In this document: positions 27,667-35,324 of the stretch, one piece after another | Layout: every line of letters begins with the position of its first letter | Position numbering within the stretch: the first letter of the stretch is position 1 | DNA from: Acidobacteriota bacterium | Lineage (GTDB): Bacteria > Acidobacteriota > Terriglobia > Acidiferrales > UBA7541 | Assembly (NCBI GenBank): GCA_003225295.1 | Contig: QHYZ01000069.1 | Coordinates: 1 to 64,000, forward strand | Length of the DNA: 64,000 bases | Direction: 5' to 3' | The notes under the pieces: generated by a model | The model's database searches: none | Told to the model about the DNA's origin: nothing | What the model saw: only the letters and a program-made list of their open reading frames with translations | Program-made: the position numbers and the translations under genes

Positions 27667-27879
27667 CTAGTGCACCTGGTGAACGGCCAGCATGCAGATC
27701 TGTCGCAGTTCTTCGTAAGTGAAATACGTCTCTTCCTGTTCGCCTGCGACCTCTTTGTGTCCGAATCCCGATTCGCTCGAGATGCGGCTCAATTCCATTT
27801 CCGAAAGGCCGAGCAGTACTGCCGCGCGGCGTCGCGTTACGTATTTGAGTTCTTGCGTTTTCATGGCCGTGTGCCTCAC
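27667..27879 (-). CDS. Small protein with predicted helix-turn-helix, unknown function
   Basis: Up to 70 residues; M6 (MKTQELKYV) is an alternative start. The segment VTRRRAAVLLGLSEMELSRI reads like the first helices of a MerR/excisionase-type DNA-binding domain, and EETYFTYEELRQICMLAVH like the following helices. I do not recognise a named family. It overlaps the upstream 68-residue gene by four bases (ATGA) and is followed by a strong terminator, so it is a deliberately expressed second gene of a two-gene unit. A DNA-binding role is inferred from sequence pattern only. Confidence 0.6.
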   Translation of the reverse strand: MRHTAMKTQELKYVTRRRAAVLLGLSEMELSRISSESGFGHKEVAGEQEETYFTYEELRQICMLAVHQVH

Positions 27880-28082
27880 GCAGGAAGAAGAACCATGGAG
27901 TCTTCTTCAACAGCCAGGATCATGGTCTTATAGATGTCTACGTCCCAGCCTTCCCCGATCCGCATCCGCACCGTTTCGCCGCCATCCTTCAGCAGCTTGC
28001 CCCGCAGCGGCACCTTGATCTCACCCAGCGCCACCTGTAAGAGTACCGGCTGCCCGATCCAAGCTTTGAACGTGTCATCCAT
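27876..28082 (-). CDS. Small conserved-looking protein, unknown function
   Basis: A 68-residue protein, MDDTFKAWIGQPVLLQVAL to SMVLLPA, predicted to be mostly beta strands (LLQVALGEIKVPLRGKLL, VRMRIGEGWDVDIYKTMILAV). This fits a small SH3- or Sm-like barrel, although the pattern is only suggestive. GAGGGGGCC lies four bases before its ATG. It is the first gene of the unit with the HTH-like gene (4-base overlap) and a terminator. It is divergent from the patatin gene. I do not recognise a family. Confidence 0.6.
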   Translation of the reverse strand: MDDTFKAWIGQPVLLQVALGEIKVPLRGKLLKDGGETVRMRIGEGWDVDIYKTMILAVEEDSMVLLPA

Positions 28083-28350
28083 TCGTGGCCCCCTCAGTGA
28101 TTCAGCCTGACGGAGAGAGAATCGCGCACGGCCTCGCCGGTCACAATGGTACAGAGAGGGCAGCGGACTAGTAAGAAGGTACTGCTCAAAATTCGAACAT
28201 CAATTCACACTCAGTTTCCATCGCAGTACAGAAGTACTGCTCTTTCGGGACGCACGGACCATAGGACCAGGATGTTTTCCTTGCGATCCTGCTGGTATGA
28301 CGAGGCAAGGACACCTTTCGCGCAAGGTCCTGAACGAAGGTTCAGTTGTC

Positions 28351-29208
28351 ATGGCCACCCGGGCAGGCCTAGGCCTCGCCCTTGGCGGAGGTTTCGCGCG
28401 CGGATTCGCGCATCTCGGCGTTCTGCAAGTCCTCGAGCAGAACCGCATCCCCGTCACGCACATCGCGGGAACCAGCGTGGGCAGCATCCTCGGTGCTGCG
28501 TACGCCAGCGGCGCGCCTCTTGAGCGCATTATTGAGATCTGTCGTACTCTCCGCTTTCGGGATATCGCGCGTTGGCGCGTCTCCCGGCTCGGCTTGGCAA
28601 GCAATCACCGCCTTGAGAACTTAATCGAACGTGTTTTCGAGTCGCGCCACTTTGAAGATCTCCGCATTCCTCTTGCTGTGGTGGCCACGGACCTGACTTC
28701 CGGCGAACCTGTGGTGTTCACGCAGGGCAATCTCGTGGACGCCATCCGCGCGAGTTGCGCTTTCCCGGGCTTGTTCGAACCGGTTCAGATCGGCACGCGG
28801 TGTCTTGCCGATGGTTGTCTGGTCGCCCCTGTTCCAACTCGCGCCGCTCGCGACCTTGGTGCCGTCGCGGTAATCGGTATCTCCGTCGGCATGCAGGACG
28901 GCCACCGCGGCGCTCCCACGAACATTTTTCAAGTCGTGAGCCGGGCGGTGAACGCGGCGCAAAAGCACCAGCTCGAAATCTGGGAACGTGACGCCGACCT
29001 CGTCCTCCGGCCAGACGTTCAATCCTTGGCCTGGGACGACTTTGACCGCGCCGATGAAGCCATCGCTGCCGGCGCCGCTGCCACGCTCCGCGCGCTCCCG
29101 CGTATTGAAAAACTGCTGAAGCAGAAGCAAGACGCCGAACAGGATCTCCAGACCCGGCTCGAAGCTGAAGACCAAGGTTACCTATGGCTCGCGGAGGCGC
29201 TCCGATGA
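28351..29208 (+). CDS. Patatin-like phospholipase
   Basis: A serine lipid acyl hydrolase of about 285 residues. The oxyanion-hole stretch LALGGGFARGFAHLGVLQVL, the nucleophile elbow GTSVGS and the catalytic-dyad Asp in LADGCLVAPVP (usually DGG or DGA; here DGC) are in the right order. This bacterial RssA-like branch has no signal peptide, so it is cytosolic or peripheral at the inner membrane. The frame is open from 28297, but ATG at 28351 begins close to the conserved core and has GAAGG ten bases upstream. The gene stands upstream of DedA and HAD genes on the same strand. Its natural substrate is unknown. Confidence 0.87.
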   Translation: MATRAGLGLALGGGFARGFAHLGVLQVLEQNRIPVTHIAGTSVGSILGAAYASGAPLERIIEICRTLRFRDIARWRVSRLGLASNHRLENLIERVFESRHFEDLRIPLAVVATDLTSGEPVVFTQGNLVDAIRASCAFPGLFEPVQIGTRCLADGCLVAPVPTRAARDLGAVAVIGISVGMQDGHRGAPTNIFQVVSRAVNAAQKHQLEIWERDADLVLRPDVQSLAWDDFDRADEAIAAGAAATLRALPRIEKLLKQKQDAEQDLQTRLEAEDQGYLWLAEALR

Positions 29209-29395
29209 TTCGCATCAGCATCTGGCTCGCAGTTCTTACCATCCCACTCCTCCTCTGGCATGAATGTGGAGAGGATGTTGGTGTTTTCTGCTACCGTATA
29301 GGACTGGGTGCATTTACAAGCTTGCGCTCACGTGCGCTTGTTCCCGTGCCCGTAACAAATTCACTTCATGCATCGGCCGCGAGGAACAACATCGA

Positions 29396-30079
29396 GTGCT
29401 CGACGCCATCCTTCACTTTTTCCACTCGCTGTACAACCCGGAAGGGCTCAAGGAACTAATCCGCTCGGGCGGCGCGCCACTCATCTGTGCGATCGTCTTC
29501 GTCGAAACCGGATTTTTTGTAGGATTTTTTCTTCCCGGTGATTCCCTGTTGGTGACCGCCGGAATTTTTTCCGCTGCTAGGGTCATCCCCCTGAAGTGGC
29601 TTCTCTTGCCGGTCATGTTTTGCGCCATCGTGGGCGATCAGATCGGCTACTGGATTGGCCGCTCGGCGGGTGCGGCGCTGTACCGCCGCGAAGAGTCCTT
29701 CTTCTTCCGGCGCAGCCACCTTCAGCGCGCCCATGACTTCTATGAAAAATATGGCGGCCGGGCCGTCATTCTCGCGCGCTTTGTTCCCATCGTTCGAACG
29801 TTCTGCCCGCCGGTGGCCGGCGCCGCGAAGATGCCTTACGCCAGCTACCTGGCCTTCGACATTTGTGGAGGGGTTTTTTGGGTGGGCGCCATGATTCTGG
29901 GCGGCTACTCTCTGGGCCGTTCGGTCCCGAACATTGGCGAGCGCATCCACTACGTCATTGCCGTTATTGTCGTGCTCTCTGTCCTGCCCGCGGTCATCAG
30001 CATCCTTCGTGCCAGGCGTAAGGTCAGTGCTCCCGTTGACCGTGGCTCCGCCAACACTCCCCGCACAGGGGGCCGATAG
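29396..30079 (+). CDS. DedA-family membrane protein
   Basis: A 227-residue inner-membrane protein. The core reads FVETGFFVGFFLPGDSLLVTAG, GDQIGYWIGRSAG, and the signature GRAVILARFVPIVRTFCPPVAGAA followed by YASYLAFDICGGVFWVG, matching the DedA/VTT family, which is involved in lipid carrier and membrane homeostasis. A longer frame from 29264 has a cysteine-rich non-family N-terminus. GTG at 29396 with GAGGAA nine bases upstream gives the normal start (VLDAILHFFHSLYNPEGLKEL). It is followed three bases later by a HAD hydrolase, suggesting co-transcription. Confidence 0.9.
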   Translation: MLDAILHFFHSLYNPEGLKELIRSGGAPLICAIVFVETGFFVGFFLPGDSLLVTAGIFSAARVIPLKWLLLPVMFCAIVGDQIGYWIGRSAGAALYRREESFFFRRSHLQRAHDFYEKYGGRAVILARFVPIVRTFCPPVAGAAKMPYASYLAFDICGGVFWVGAMILGGYSLGRSVPNIGERIHYVIAVIVVLSVLPAVISILRARRKVSAPVDRGSANTPRTGGR

Positions 30080-30082
30080 GCC

Positions 30083-30703
30083 GTGGCCCAAGCCAAGTTT
30101 CGCGCCATCATTTTCGATATCGGCCGCGTTCTGATCCGCGTGGACGTCTCGAGAGCCATGGACGGGCTGGCTTCCGGCCTGTCTCTGACTCCCAAGGAGG
30201 TATGGTCCGCAATCGAAAAGGATCCGCGCTGGCTCGACTGGCAGGAGGGGCGCATTTCTCCCCGCGACTGGCATCTTCATATAACCAAACGTCTTGGCGC
30301 TTCGCTCACTTTCGATCAGTTCACCGAAGTCTGGAATCGTGCCCTTGACCCAAATCCGATCCACTCCGAAGCGTTCCTGGAAAAGCTCTCCAAGAACTAT
30401 CGCCTCGCCTTGTTATCGAATACCGATCCCATCCACATGTCCAATGAAGAGGCCCGCTTCCCTTTTTTTCGCTTCTTCCCCATGCGTATCTATTCCTATC
30501 GGGTGGGGGCGAGCAAGCCCAACCCAGTCATCTACCGTAAAGCTCTCCAAGCCTGCAAGGTCCGGGCCGGGGAAGCCGTTTATATTGATGATGTTGCCGC
30601 CTACGCGGAAGCAGCTCAACGCCTCGGGATGTCAGGAATCGTCTTTCAATCGCCCGCACAACTCCAATCCGATCTCCGAAAGCTAGGAATTCAAATCGAC
30701 TGA
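30083..30703 (+). CDS. HAD-superfamily hydrolase, subfamily IA (YihX-like)
   Basis: A 206-residue phosphatase-type protein beginning at GTG. Motif I is IIFDIGRVLIRVD: the nucleophile Asp is present, and the usual second Asp is Gly, as in the YihX/FDxGxV group. Motif II is LLSNTDP, motif III the Lys in RVGASKPNPVIYRKAL, and motif IV EAVYIDDVAAYAEAA. YihX relatives dephosphorylate glucose-1-phosphate and other small sugar phosphates, but the substrate here is not known. It is three bases downstream of the DedA gene. Confidence 0.87.
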   Translation: MAQAKFRAIIFDIGRVLIRVDVSRAMDGLASGLSLTPKEVWSAIEKDPRWLDWQEGRISPRDWHLHITKRLGASLTFDQFTEVWNRALDPNPIHSEAFLEKLSKNYRLALLSNTDPIHMSNEEARFPFFRFFPMRIYSYRVGASKPNPVIYRKALQACKVRAGEAVYIDDVAAYAEAAQRLGMSGIVFQSPAQLQSDLRKLGIQID

Positions 30704-30925
30704 CCTAAGGCCAAGCAAAAAATCCGCTATTCGCTCTCTGTTCGCGTAAACTTTGCTAGGACTAGTACCGCATGTCCTTTCCCCCAGCTCTGCCAACCAG
30801 CTCCATTTTCATCCACTTACGGGCGTCCCCTGACTCTCGGCTTTGGCGCGGCGCATGCATTCCCCTGGTTACAGGTTTGCTGCTCAAGGTTTCTGCCCTA
30901 CTCGGGGTGAGGAGAAAGATAGACT

Positions 30926-31786
30926 ATGTCGGACGAAAGACTTCTGGAAACACGTACGGAATCTCCGGCCTGGATGTTGCCAGCGATTATCGTTCTGGGC
31001 TTGCTCGCCATTGGCGGGCTGGCATTTGGCTGGAATGCCTCTTCAAAGCTCGACGCCACTCAGCAGTCCGTTACCGCCCAGTTGAAGACGGCGCAACAGG
31101 CTGCACAGCAAGACATGTCCTCTTTGAAAGACCGTCTTGCTCAGGACGAAAAGGCCAGCACTGACCTACAGGGCGACTTGAAGGTTGTCACCGGTAAGCT
31201 AAAGATTACCCAGGGCCAGCTCAAGAAGGCCCGCGAGGAAGCGGCCAAGCTCAACGATGCGACCACCGAGAAGCTGACCGCGCTGGACACCTCGGTACAC
31301 TCGGAACTCGCTACAAAGGCCACCAGTGATGACGTCAAGACTGTGGACACCAAGGTTGTTGGCGTCAAAACCGATCTCGACGCTACTCGCGAAGACTTGA
31401 AAATGGCTCGTAGCGAAATGGGCACGCTGATCGCACGCAACCATGACGAAATCGACCAACTCCGACGCCTCGGAGAGCGCGACTACGTGGAGTTCACCAT
31501 CACTGGTAAGAACAAGCCGCAGAAGGTGAGCAACGTTACCGTCGAGCTCAAGGGCGTCAACGAAAAGCGCAATCAGTTTAGCGTCGCCATGACCGTCGAA
31601 GACAAACGTTTCGAAAAGAAGAACCGCGCCATGAACGAACCGATTTTCTTCTACGTCTCTGGCACGCACATTCCCGAAGAGATCGTCATCAACAAGGTAA
31701 GCAAGGATACCATCAGCGGATACGTCAGCGTTCCGAAGGCGAATTCGCAGACGGCTTCCAACGCCACCTCAAAGTCTGGAAACTAA
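30926..31786 (+). CDS. Single-pass membrane protein with long coiled coil
   Basis: A 286-residue protein. One transmembrane helix (about residues 17-35, LPAIIVLGLLAIGGLAFGW) anchors an extended coiled coil (about 40-175) rich in Gln, Lys, Ala and Asp heptads (LKTAQQAAQQDMSSLKDRL, TGKLKITQGQLKKAREEAA). A beta-rich C-terminal domain follows (about 185-270: DYVEFTITGKNK, VELKGVNEKRNQFSVAMTVE, PIFFYVSGTH). The domain is not one I recognise. Topology suggests a cytoplasmic N-terminus and a periplasmic coiled coil, perhaps bridging the envelope. Monocistronic, with a strong terminator 45 bases beyond the stop. Confidence 0.72.
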   Translation: MSDERLLETRTESPAWMLPAIIVLGLLAIGGLAFGWNASSKLDATQQSVTAQLKTAQQAAQQDMSSLKDRLAQDEKASTDLQGDLKVVTGKLKITQGQLKKAREEAAKLNDATTEKLTALDTSVHSELATKATSDDVKTVDTKVVGVKTDLDATREDLKMARSEMGTLIARNHDEIDQLRRLGERDYVEFTITGKNKPQKVSNVTVELKGVNEKRNQFSVAMTVEDKRFEKKNRAMNEPIFFYVSGTHIPEEIVINKVSKDTISGYVSVPKANSQTASNATSKSGN

Positions 31787-31831
31787 ACACATAGAGCAGC
31801 ATCCTGGCTGAGAATGCCGGGCAGAGCATGA

Positions 31832-31861
31832 GGCGGGCAGAGCAATCTGCCCGCCTTTTTT
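31832..31861 (+). terminator. Rho-independent terminator
   Basis: A perfect 10-bp stem (GGCGGGCAGA with TCTGCCCGCC) around a GCAA tetraloop is followed by six T residues. It terminates the coiled-coil gene. Confidence 0.93.
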
Positions 31862-31927
31862 CTTTCCAAGTACACAGCACCTTTCAAAACTCCGCTAGAA
31901 TGGGCCTCCCAACTCCGGAGCCTCGCT

Positions 31928-32782
31928 TTGCGCCAGACCTCCAGCGTCCTCTACATCGCCGTTGATGTCCTGATTCCCGTCCGGGGAAGCAGCTTTCATG
32001 GCCTCGACGAATTCACTGCGGCCCTCGACCACCAAGGCATTCCGGCCGTCTGGCTAACCAGTCGATCGCGTCTCCAGTTCGACGATCCTCGCCGCAAATA
32101 CGGCCACATGCATCCCTTCATTGCAGAAGACGGCTGCGCGGTTTACCTGCCGGAAGACTATTTCCACTTGCGGCCCGCATCCGAGGCTTCTCGAACCAAG
32201 GGAGCGGCGACCTTGCGCCTTGGCCGCTTTAGATGCATTCCCGTCGCGCAAGCTCTTCCAGCGGCCGCTGAAGCCCTGCAAACGCTCTCCCAGGATACCG
32301 GCGTGCCCGTTGTGACCTTACGCTCGCTCTCTCCCCGCGAGCTCGTAGAAAACACTGGCCTGCCGCGAAGAGAGGCTGAACTTGCCCGGCAACGCGATTT
32401 TGACGAAATATTTTTCTTCGCCGGCGCCTCTGATAAACAAGTCCGGAAATTTCTTACTGAGGGACGCACCCGCAACTTGCAATTCCGCCAACACGGCGTT
32501 CTCTGGTCCACGGCTATCGGCTCGAGCGTCCAGGGGTGTATTCGCGCCCTTACGAAGCTCTACGACCGGGCACTCCGCTATCATGCCCACACTGTGGGCA
32601 TCGCCACGTCCGATTTGGGTGCTAGTCTCTTCCCCTTTTGCGACCGCACCATCCTCCTTACCGGCGACAAGTCCGAAGGAGCCTCACAGGACCGGCCTGA
32701 CGCTCTCCATACGCGACGTCTGCCACTCCAGGTTCCAGAACTTTGGGAGCGCCTGATGGCGGCGATCACCACTAGAAACTAA
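31928..32782 (+). CDS. Mannosyl-3-phosphoglycerate-phosphatase-like HAD protein, degenerate motif I
   Basis: A 284-residue protein resembling the HAD-IIB MPGP group. The N-terminal strand reads VLYIAVDVLIPVRGSSFHGL, where functional members have DxDGTL. The first Asp is kept, but the second Asp, Gly and Thr are replaced. The cap and C-terminal parts keep family features: IPAVWLTSRSRLQFD (motif II Ser/Thr), HPFIAEDGCAVYLPEDYF, FFFAGASDKQVRKFL and VGIATSDLGASLF. The usual GDxxND motif IV is weak or absent. It may be catalytically impaired or have shifted function. The start is TTG with CGGAG seven bases upstream. Confidence 0.65.
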   Translation: MRQTSSVLYIAVDVLIPVRGSSFHGLDEFTAALDHQGIPAVWLTSRSRLQFDDPRRKYGHMHPFIAEDGCAVYLPEDYFHLRPASEASRTKGAATLRLGRFRCIPVAQALPAAAEALQTLSQDTGVPVVTLRSLSPRELVENTGLPRREAELARQRDFDEIFFFAGASDKQVRKFLTEGRTRNLQFRQHGVLWSTAIGSSVQGCIRALTKLYDRALRYHAHTVGIATSDLGASLFPFCDRTILLTGDKSEGASQDRPDALHTRRLPLQVPELWERLMAAITTRN

Positions 32783-33035
32783 ATGTGTCTGGAAAAAATG
32801 TTGCGCAAATGCGTGTAAAATTACCCACCACAACTCGAATCATCGCATGGATCGCCTCCGCCTGGTTTCACAAACCATCTATTTTCCACGGGATAAGAGG
32901 TCGGGCACAACCTGAGAGTCTTGGCCCCGCAATTGCGCTGAGATTCTCAGCAGACGCCCCGCCCCCTAGCGCTGCCAGCTCGGATTCGCGAGCTGCGGCT
33001 AACAGATCGACACGAGTACTAGGAGATCCCTTACT

Positions 33036-33215
33036 ATGGCTTGGTTTCGGCGCGTTTTGCGTCTTCCCGCTCACGAGTCCAACATCGGCCTCGTTCTCCT
33101 CTTTTGTGTTATTTCCCTGAGCTTCATGTCCGTCGCTCTGGTCTGGCAGGCGCAGATCATTGCCAGCCAGCGTGAGGCCATCCAGTGGCTCGAGCGACTC
33201 AAGTTCGGCGGTTAA
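33036..33215 (+). CDS. 59-residue single-pass membrane protein
   Basis: A small gene starting ATG at 33036 with AGGAGA nine bases upstream. The product begins MAWFRRVLRLPAHESNIGLV, has a hydrophobic helix (about residues 17-37, LVLLFCVISLSFMSVALVW) and an amphipathic tail (QAQIIASQREAIQWLERL) ending KFGG. Positive residues at the N-terminus predict a cytoplasmic N-terminus. A 7-bp inverted repeat lies just upstream at 32976-32995. I do not recognise a family. The good ribosome site and protein-like composition support expression. Confidence 0.6.
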   Translation: MAWFRRVLRLPAHESNIGLVLLFCVISLSFMSVALVWQAQIIASQREAIQWLERLKFGG

Positions 33216-33390
33216 TCGCGCCGGTCAGAAAAACCGACTAAACGTTTCCGAAGCCCCCGCAACAAGAGAGAATCCAGCGAAGACCGACCAGTCAAATTTA
33301 GATACCCTCTCGAACGCAATTCCCCAAGACTTTCTCTGCAACCTGTGATTCAATATTCATACGGGAGACATTTCTTTTGGGAGAATTGCC

Positions 33391-33606
33391 GTGAAACGAT
33401 TGGTTCAATTCCTCTTGCTGGCGTCTACGCCGGCGCTTTTTCTGCCCACGCTACAGGCTTCTGCCATGCAATCGGCTCCACCCAATACTGCGAACTCCGC
33501 TCAGCCGCAGGCGGCCAACCAAGCATCCTCGCACGATCGCCACCATCGTAAGCACAGCAGTGGCAAGCGTCACCACCAGCATCGCAAGGCTGCGACGCAA
33601 CAATAG
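33391..33606 (+). CDS. Small secreted histidine/lysine-rich protein
   Basis: A 71-residue protein with a clear signal peptide (MKRLVQFLLLASTPALFLPT, cleavage near ASA). The mature part is short, first Asn/Gln/Ala rich and then strongly basic and histidine rich (HDRHHRKHSSGKRHHQHRK). This composition suggests metal binding (Ni, Cu or Zn) or polyanion binding, but this is inference. The GTG start has GGGAG seven bases upstream, and a strong terminator follows the stop. No family recognised. Confidence 0.65.
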   Translation: MKRLVQFLLLASTPALFLPTLQASAMQSAPPNTANSAQPQAANQASSHDRHHRKHSSGKRHHQHRKAATQQ

Positions 33607-33633
33607 CTCGAAAAGTCAGCGCCAAACGCAAGG

Positions 33634-33663
33634 AAAGGGGGGAGCCTGGCGGCTCCCCCCTTT
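33634..33663 (+). terminator. Rho-independent terminator
   Basis: A 13-bp stem (AAAGGGGGGAGCC paired with GGCTCCCCCCTTT, loop TGGC) begins 28 bases after the small secreted-protein gene. The stem is very stable, but the T-run is only three long. Confidence 0.7.
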
Positions 33664-33887
33664 CGCTATTTTACTGTGTCGACTCGGAAGCGCGCTAAGA
33701 GCACGTATGTTTCGCGAGCGACGCGCACCGCAAAAGCGGTGTGATCAGTTGTCGTGCAGCTCTAAGCCCGGTGGAGTCATAGTCCCTCCGGAGCTCCTTG
33801 AGCTCACACCTTGCTTGTACTCCTCTGGTTCGTTGAAAGCAAGCGAATAGAGGGTGAACACGCAATTCCCATGGAAAGTTCCGCCGG

Positions 33888-34637
33888 TTACTTGATGAAA
33901 AGTGTTTCGCGCAATTGGTCGCGGCCGACGAACGACTTCATTGTTCGACAGCGGGCAAAGAGGTCCTGGATCTCGCGGTTTTGATAGACCTTTTGCGCCG
34001 GGCAGATGATCTCGGACGAGATCACTTGCAATGTATTTGAATCCGCTACGCGATAGCGCTGAAAACCCTCCGGCTTTTTGCTGTGAAACAATGCCAGAAT
34101 CACGCCGCCGGGCCGCAGAACCTCCGTCAGGTTCGCTACCATCTGCTTCACGAGCGTCGGCTCCAGGTAGTCCAGCAAGTCCCACAAGAGCACGGCATCA
34201 AAGGATGCGCGCTGGTACTGGAGGTTCTCGAGTAGGAAGCGCGCCGCCCGACCACTCGGCGTCATGTCCAGCGTTTCGCATGCATCGGCGTTATCGCGCA
34301 AGCGCGTCTCTTCCGCGGTGAGAAATGCTTTCCATCCCCGAAGGATGTCTTCCGACGAAACGCGAAAGCCGCGGTCGATGAAGAAACTCAAAGTGGTCTG
34401 CCAGGCGGGCCCCAGATCAAGCAGCGCACCCCGCCCAAGACCGTCAAGATTCCACAAGAATTCTTTCAGCCCGTTCGATACTCGCGTCGATCCAGGCAGG
34501 TCCGACGAGCGCGCACCACCTACGTCGGAGATCGGCGTACCGGGCGTGCGCGAGCGTGAGTTCGAGTGTAGAGGCAGGGAAAAGCCTGTGCTTGTCCCGC
34601 TTCCCATTCCAAGACCCAGTTTGTGCAGAAAGCTCAT
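33888..34637 (-). CDS. SAM-methyltransferase-fold protein
   Basis: A 249-residue protein with the class I methyltransferase layout after a disordered N-terminus of about 60 residues. Motif I reads GALLDLGPAWQTTLSFF, not the usual DxGxGxG. Later strands are SFDAVLLWDLLDYLEP (motif IV region) and LRPGGVILALFHS (post-motif). The altered glycine loop appears to be the norm in this subgroup as I remember it, so SAM binding is likely but not proven. It begins two bases after the bactofilin gene and is the second gene of that pair, suggesting a role at the cell envelope or cytoskeleton. Confidence 0.7.
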   Translation of the reverse strand: MSFLHKLGLGMGSGTSTGFSLPLHSNSRSRTPGTPISDVGGARSSDLPGSTRVSNGLKEFLWNLDGLGRGALLDLGPAWQTTLSFFIDRGFRVSSEDILRGWKAFLTAEETRLRDNADACETLDMTPSGRAARFLLENLQYQRASFDAVLLWDLLDYLEPTLVKQMVANLTEVLRPGGVILALFHSKKPEGFQRYRVADSNTLQVISSEIICPAQKVYQNREIQDLFARCRTMKSFVGRDQLRETLFIK

Positions 34638-34639
34638 TA

Positions 34640-35176
34640 TTAGTCCGCCGCCGTTCCGGAGTTCACAGTGACCCTGTCGGCAGTCTTGCCTATCGGCGTT
34701 GCCACTGAAGCCTTGATCTCTGCAGGCTTGTTCGTCTGCCGTCCCGCTTCGACCTTTCCGCGCAACAGCGCGCCATCCTCTATGGCCAGGCGATCCGTTT
34801 GCACTTCCCCGGTGACTTGACCGGTGCTCCAGAGTTGAACCTTGTCTCTCCCCGTGACTTTTCCTTCGATTTTTCCTCGCACGATGACTTCGCGGGCGTG
34901 CACATCTGCCTTCACATGTCCGTTGGGGCCAATAGTTAAACTCCCGTTCGCCAAATTCAGTTTTCCCTCGATAATACCATCGACAAAAAGATCTTCACTG
35001 CCCGTTATTTCGCCTTTGATCCTGATACCCTGGCTGATGCATGCCGCCGCTCGCGGTGAAGTTGGAAGCGCACCCACCGTTGCAGGTGAACTGCTCGCAG
35101 CGAGGCTGGACCGAGTCGCAGAATTCACGGGGTCGCCGGAAACTCCTGCGGGCTTCGAATCTTCTTTTTTCCACAT
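34640..35176 (-). CDS. Bactofilin
   Basis: A polymer-forming cytoskeletal protein of about 178 residues. After a disordered Ser/Ala/Pro N-terminus (to about residue 50) the bactofilin beta-helix begins with ISQGIRIKGEITGSEDLFVD. It continues in repeating short strands (GIIEGKLNLANGSLTIGPNG, VIVRGKIEGKVTGRDKVQL, GQVTGEVQTDRLAIEDGALL), followed by a short flexible tail. Bactofilins assemble without nucleotide and localise cell-wall enzymes or other proteins. The start at MWKKEDSK (35176) is preferred to a frame start at 35191. It is directly followed by the methyltransferase-like gene. Confidence 0.92.
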   Translation of the reverse strand: MWKKEDSKPAGVSGDPVNSATRSSLAASSSPATVGALPTSPRAAACISQGIRIKGEITGSEDLFVDGIIEGKLNLANGSLTIGPNGHVKADVHAREVIVRGKIEGKVTGRDKVQLWSTGQVTGEVQTDRLAIEDGALLRGKVEAGRQTNKPAEIKASVATPIGKTADRVTVNSGTAAD

Positions 35177-35324
35177 CAGACACCTCGACATCGAAAACTG
35201 GATTTTCGAAGCCGCTCATCGCAGGGCTGGTTGGAACTGCGACTCGGAAGATTGAACATAGTACACGACTTAGTGGGTGTAAACAACAATGGGGGATAGC
35301 AAATCTGCGGTGTTTCCTGAAAGC

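Noticed and set aside
29184-29459. Plus-strand frame starting within the patatin gene (MIRISIWLAVLTIPLLLW)
   Set aside because: The hydrophobic start is suggestive, but the rest is Ser/Arg/Thr rich and overlaps the DedA gene in another frame.
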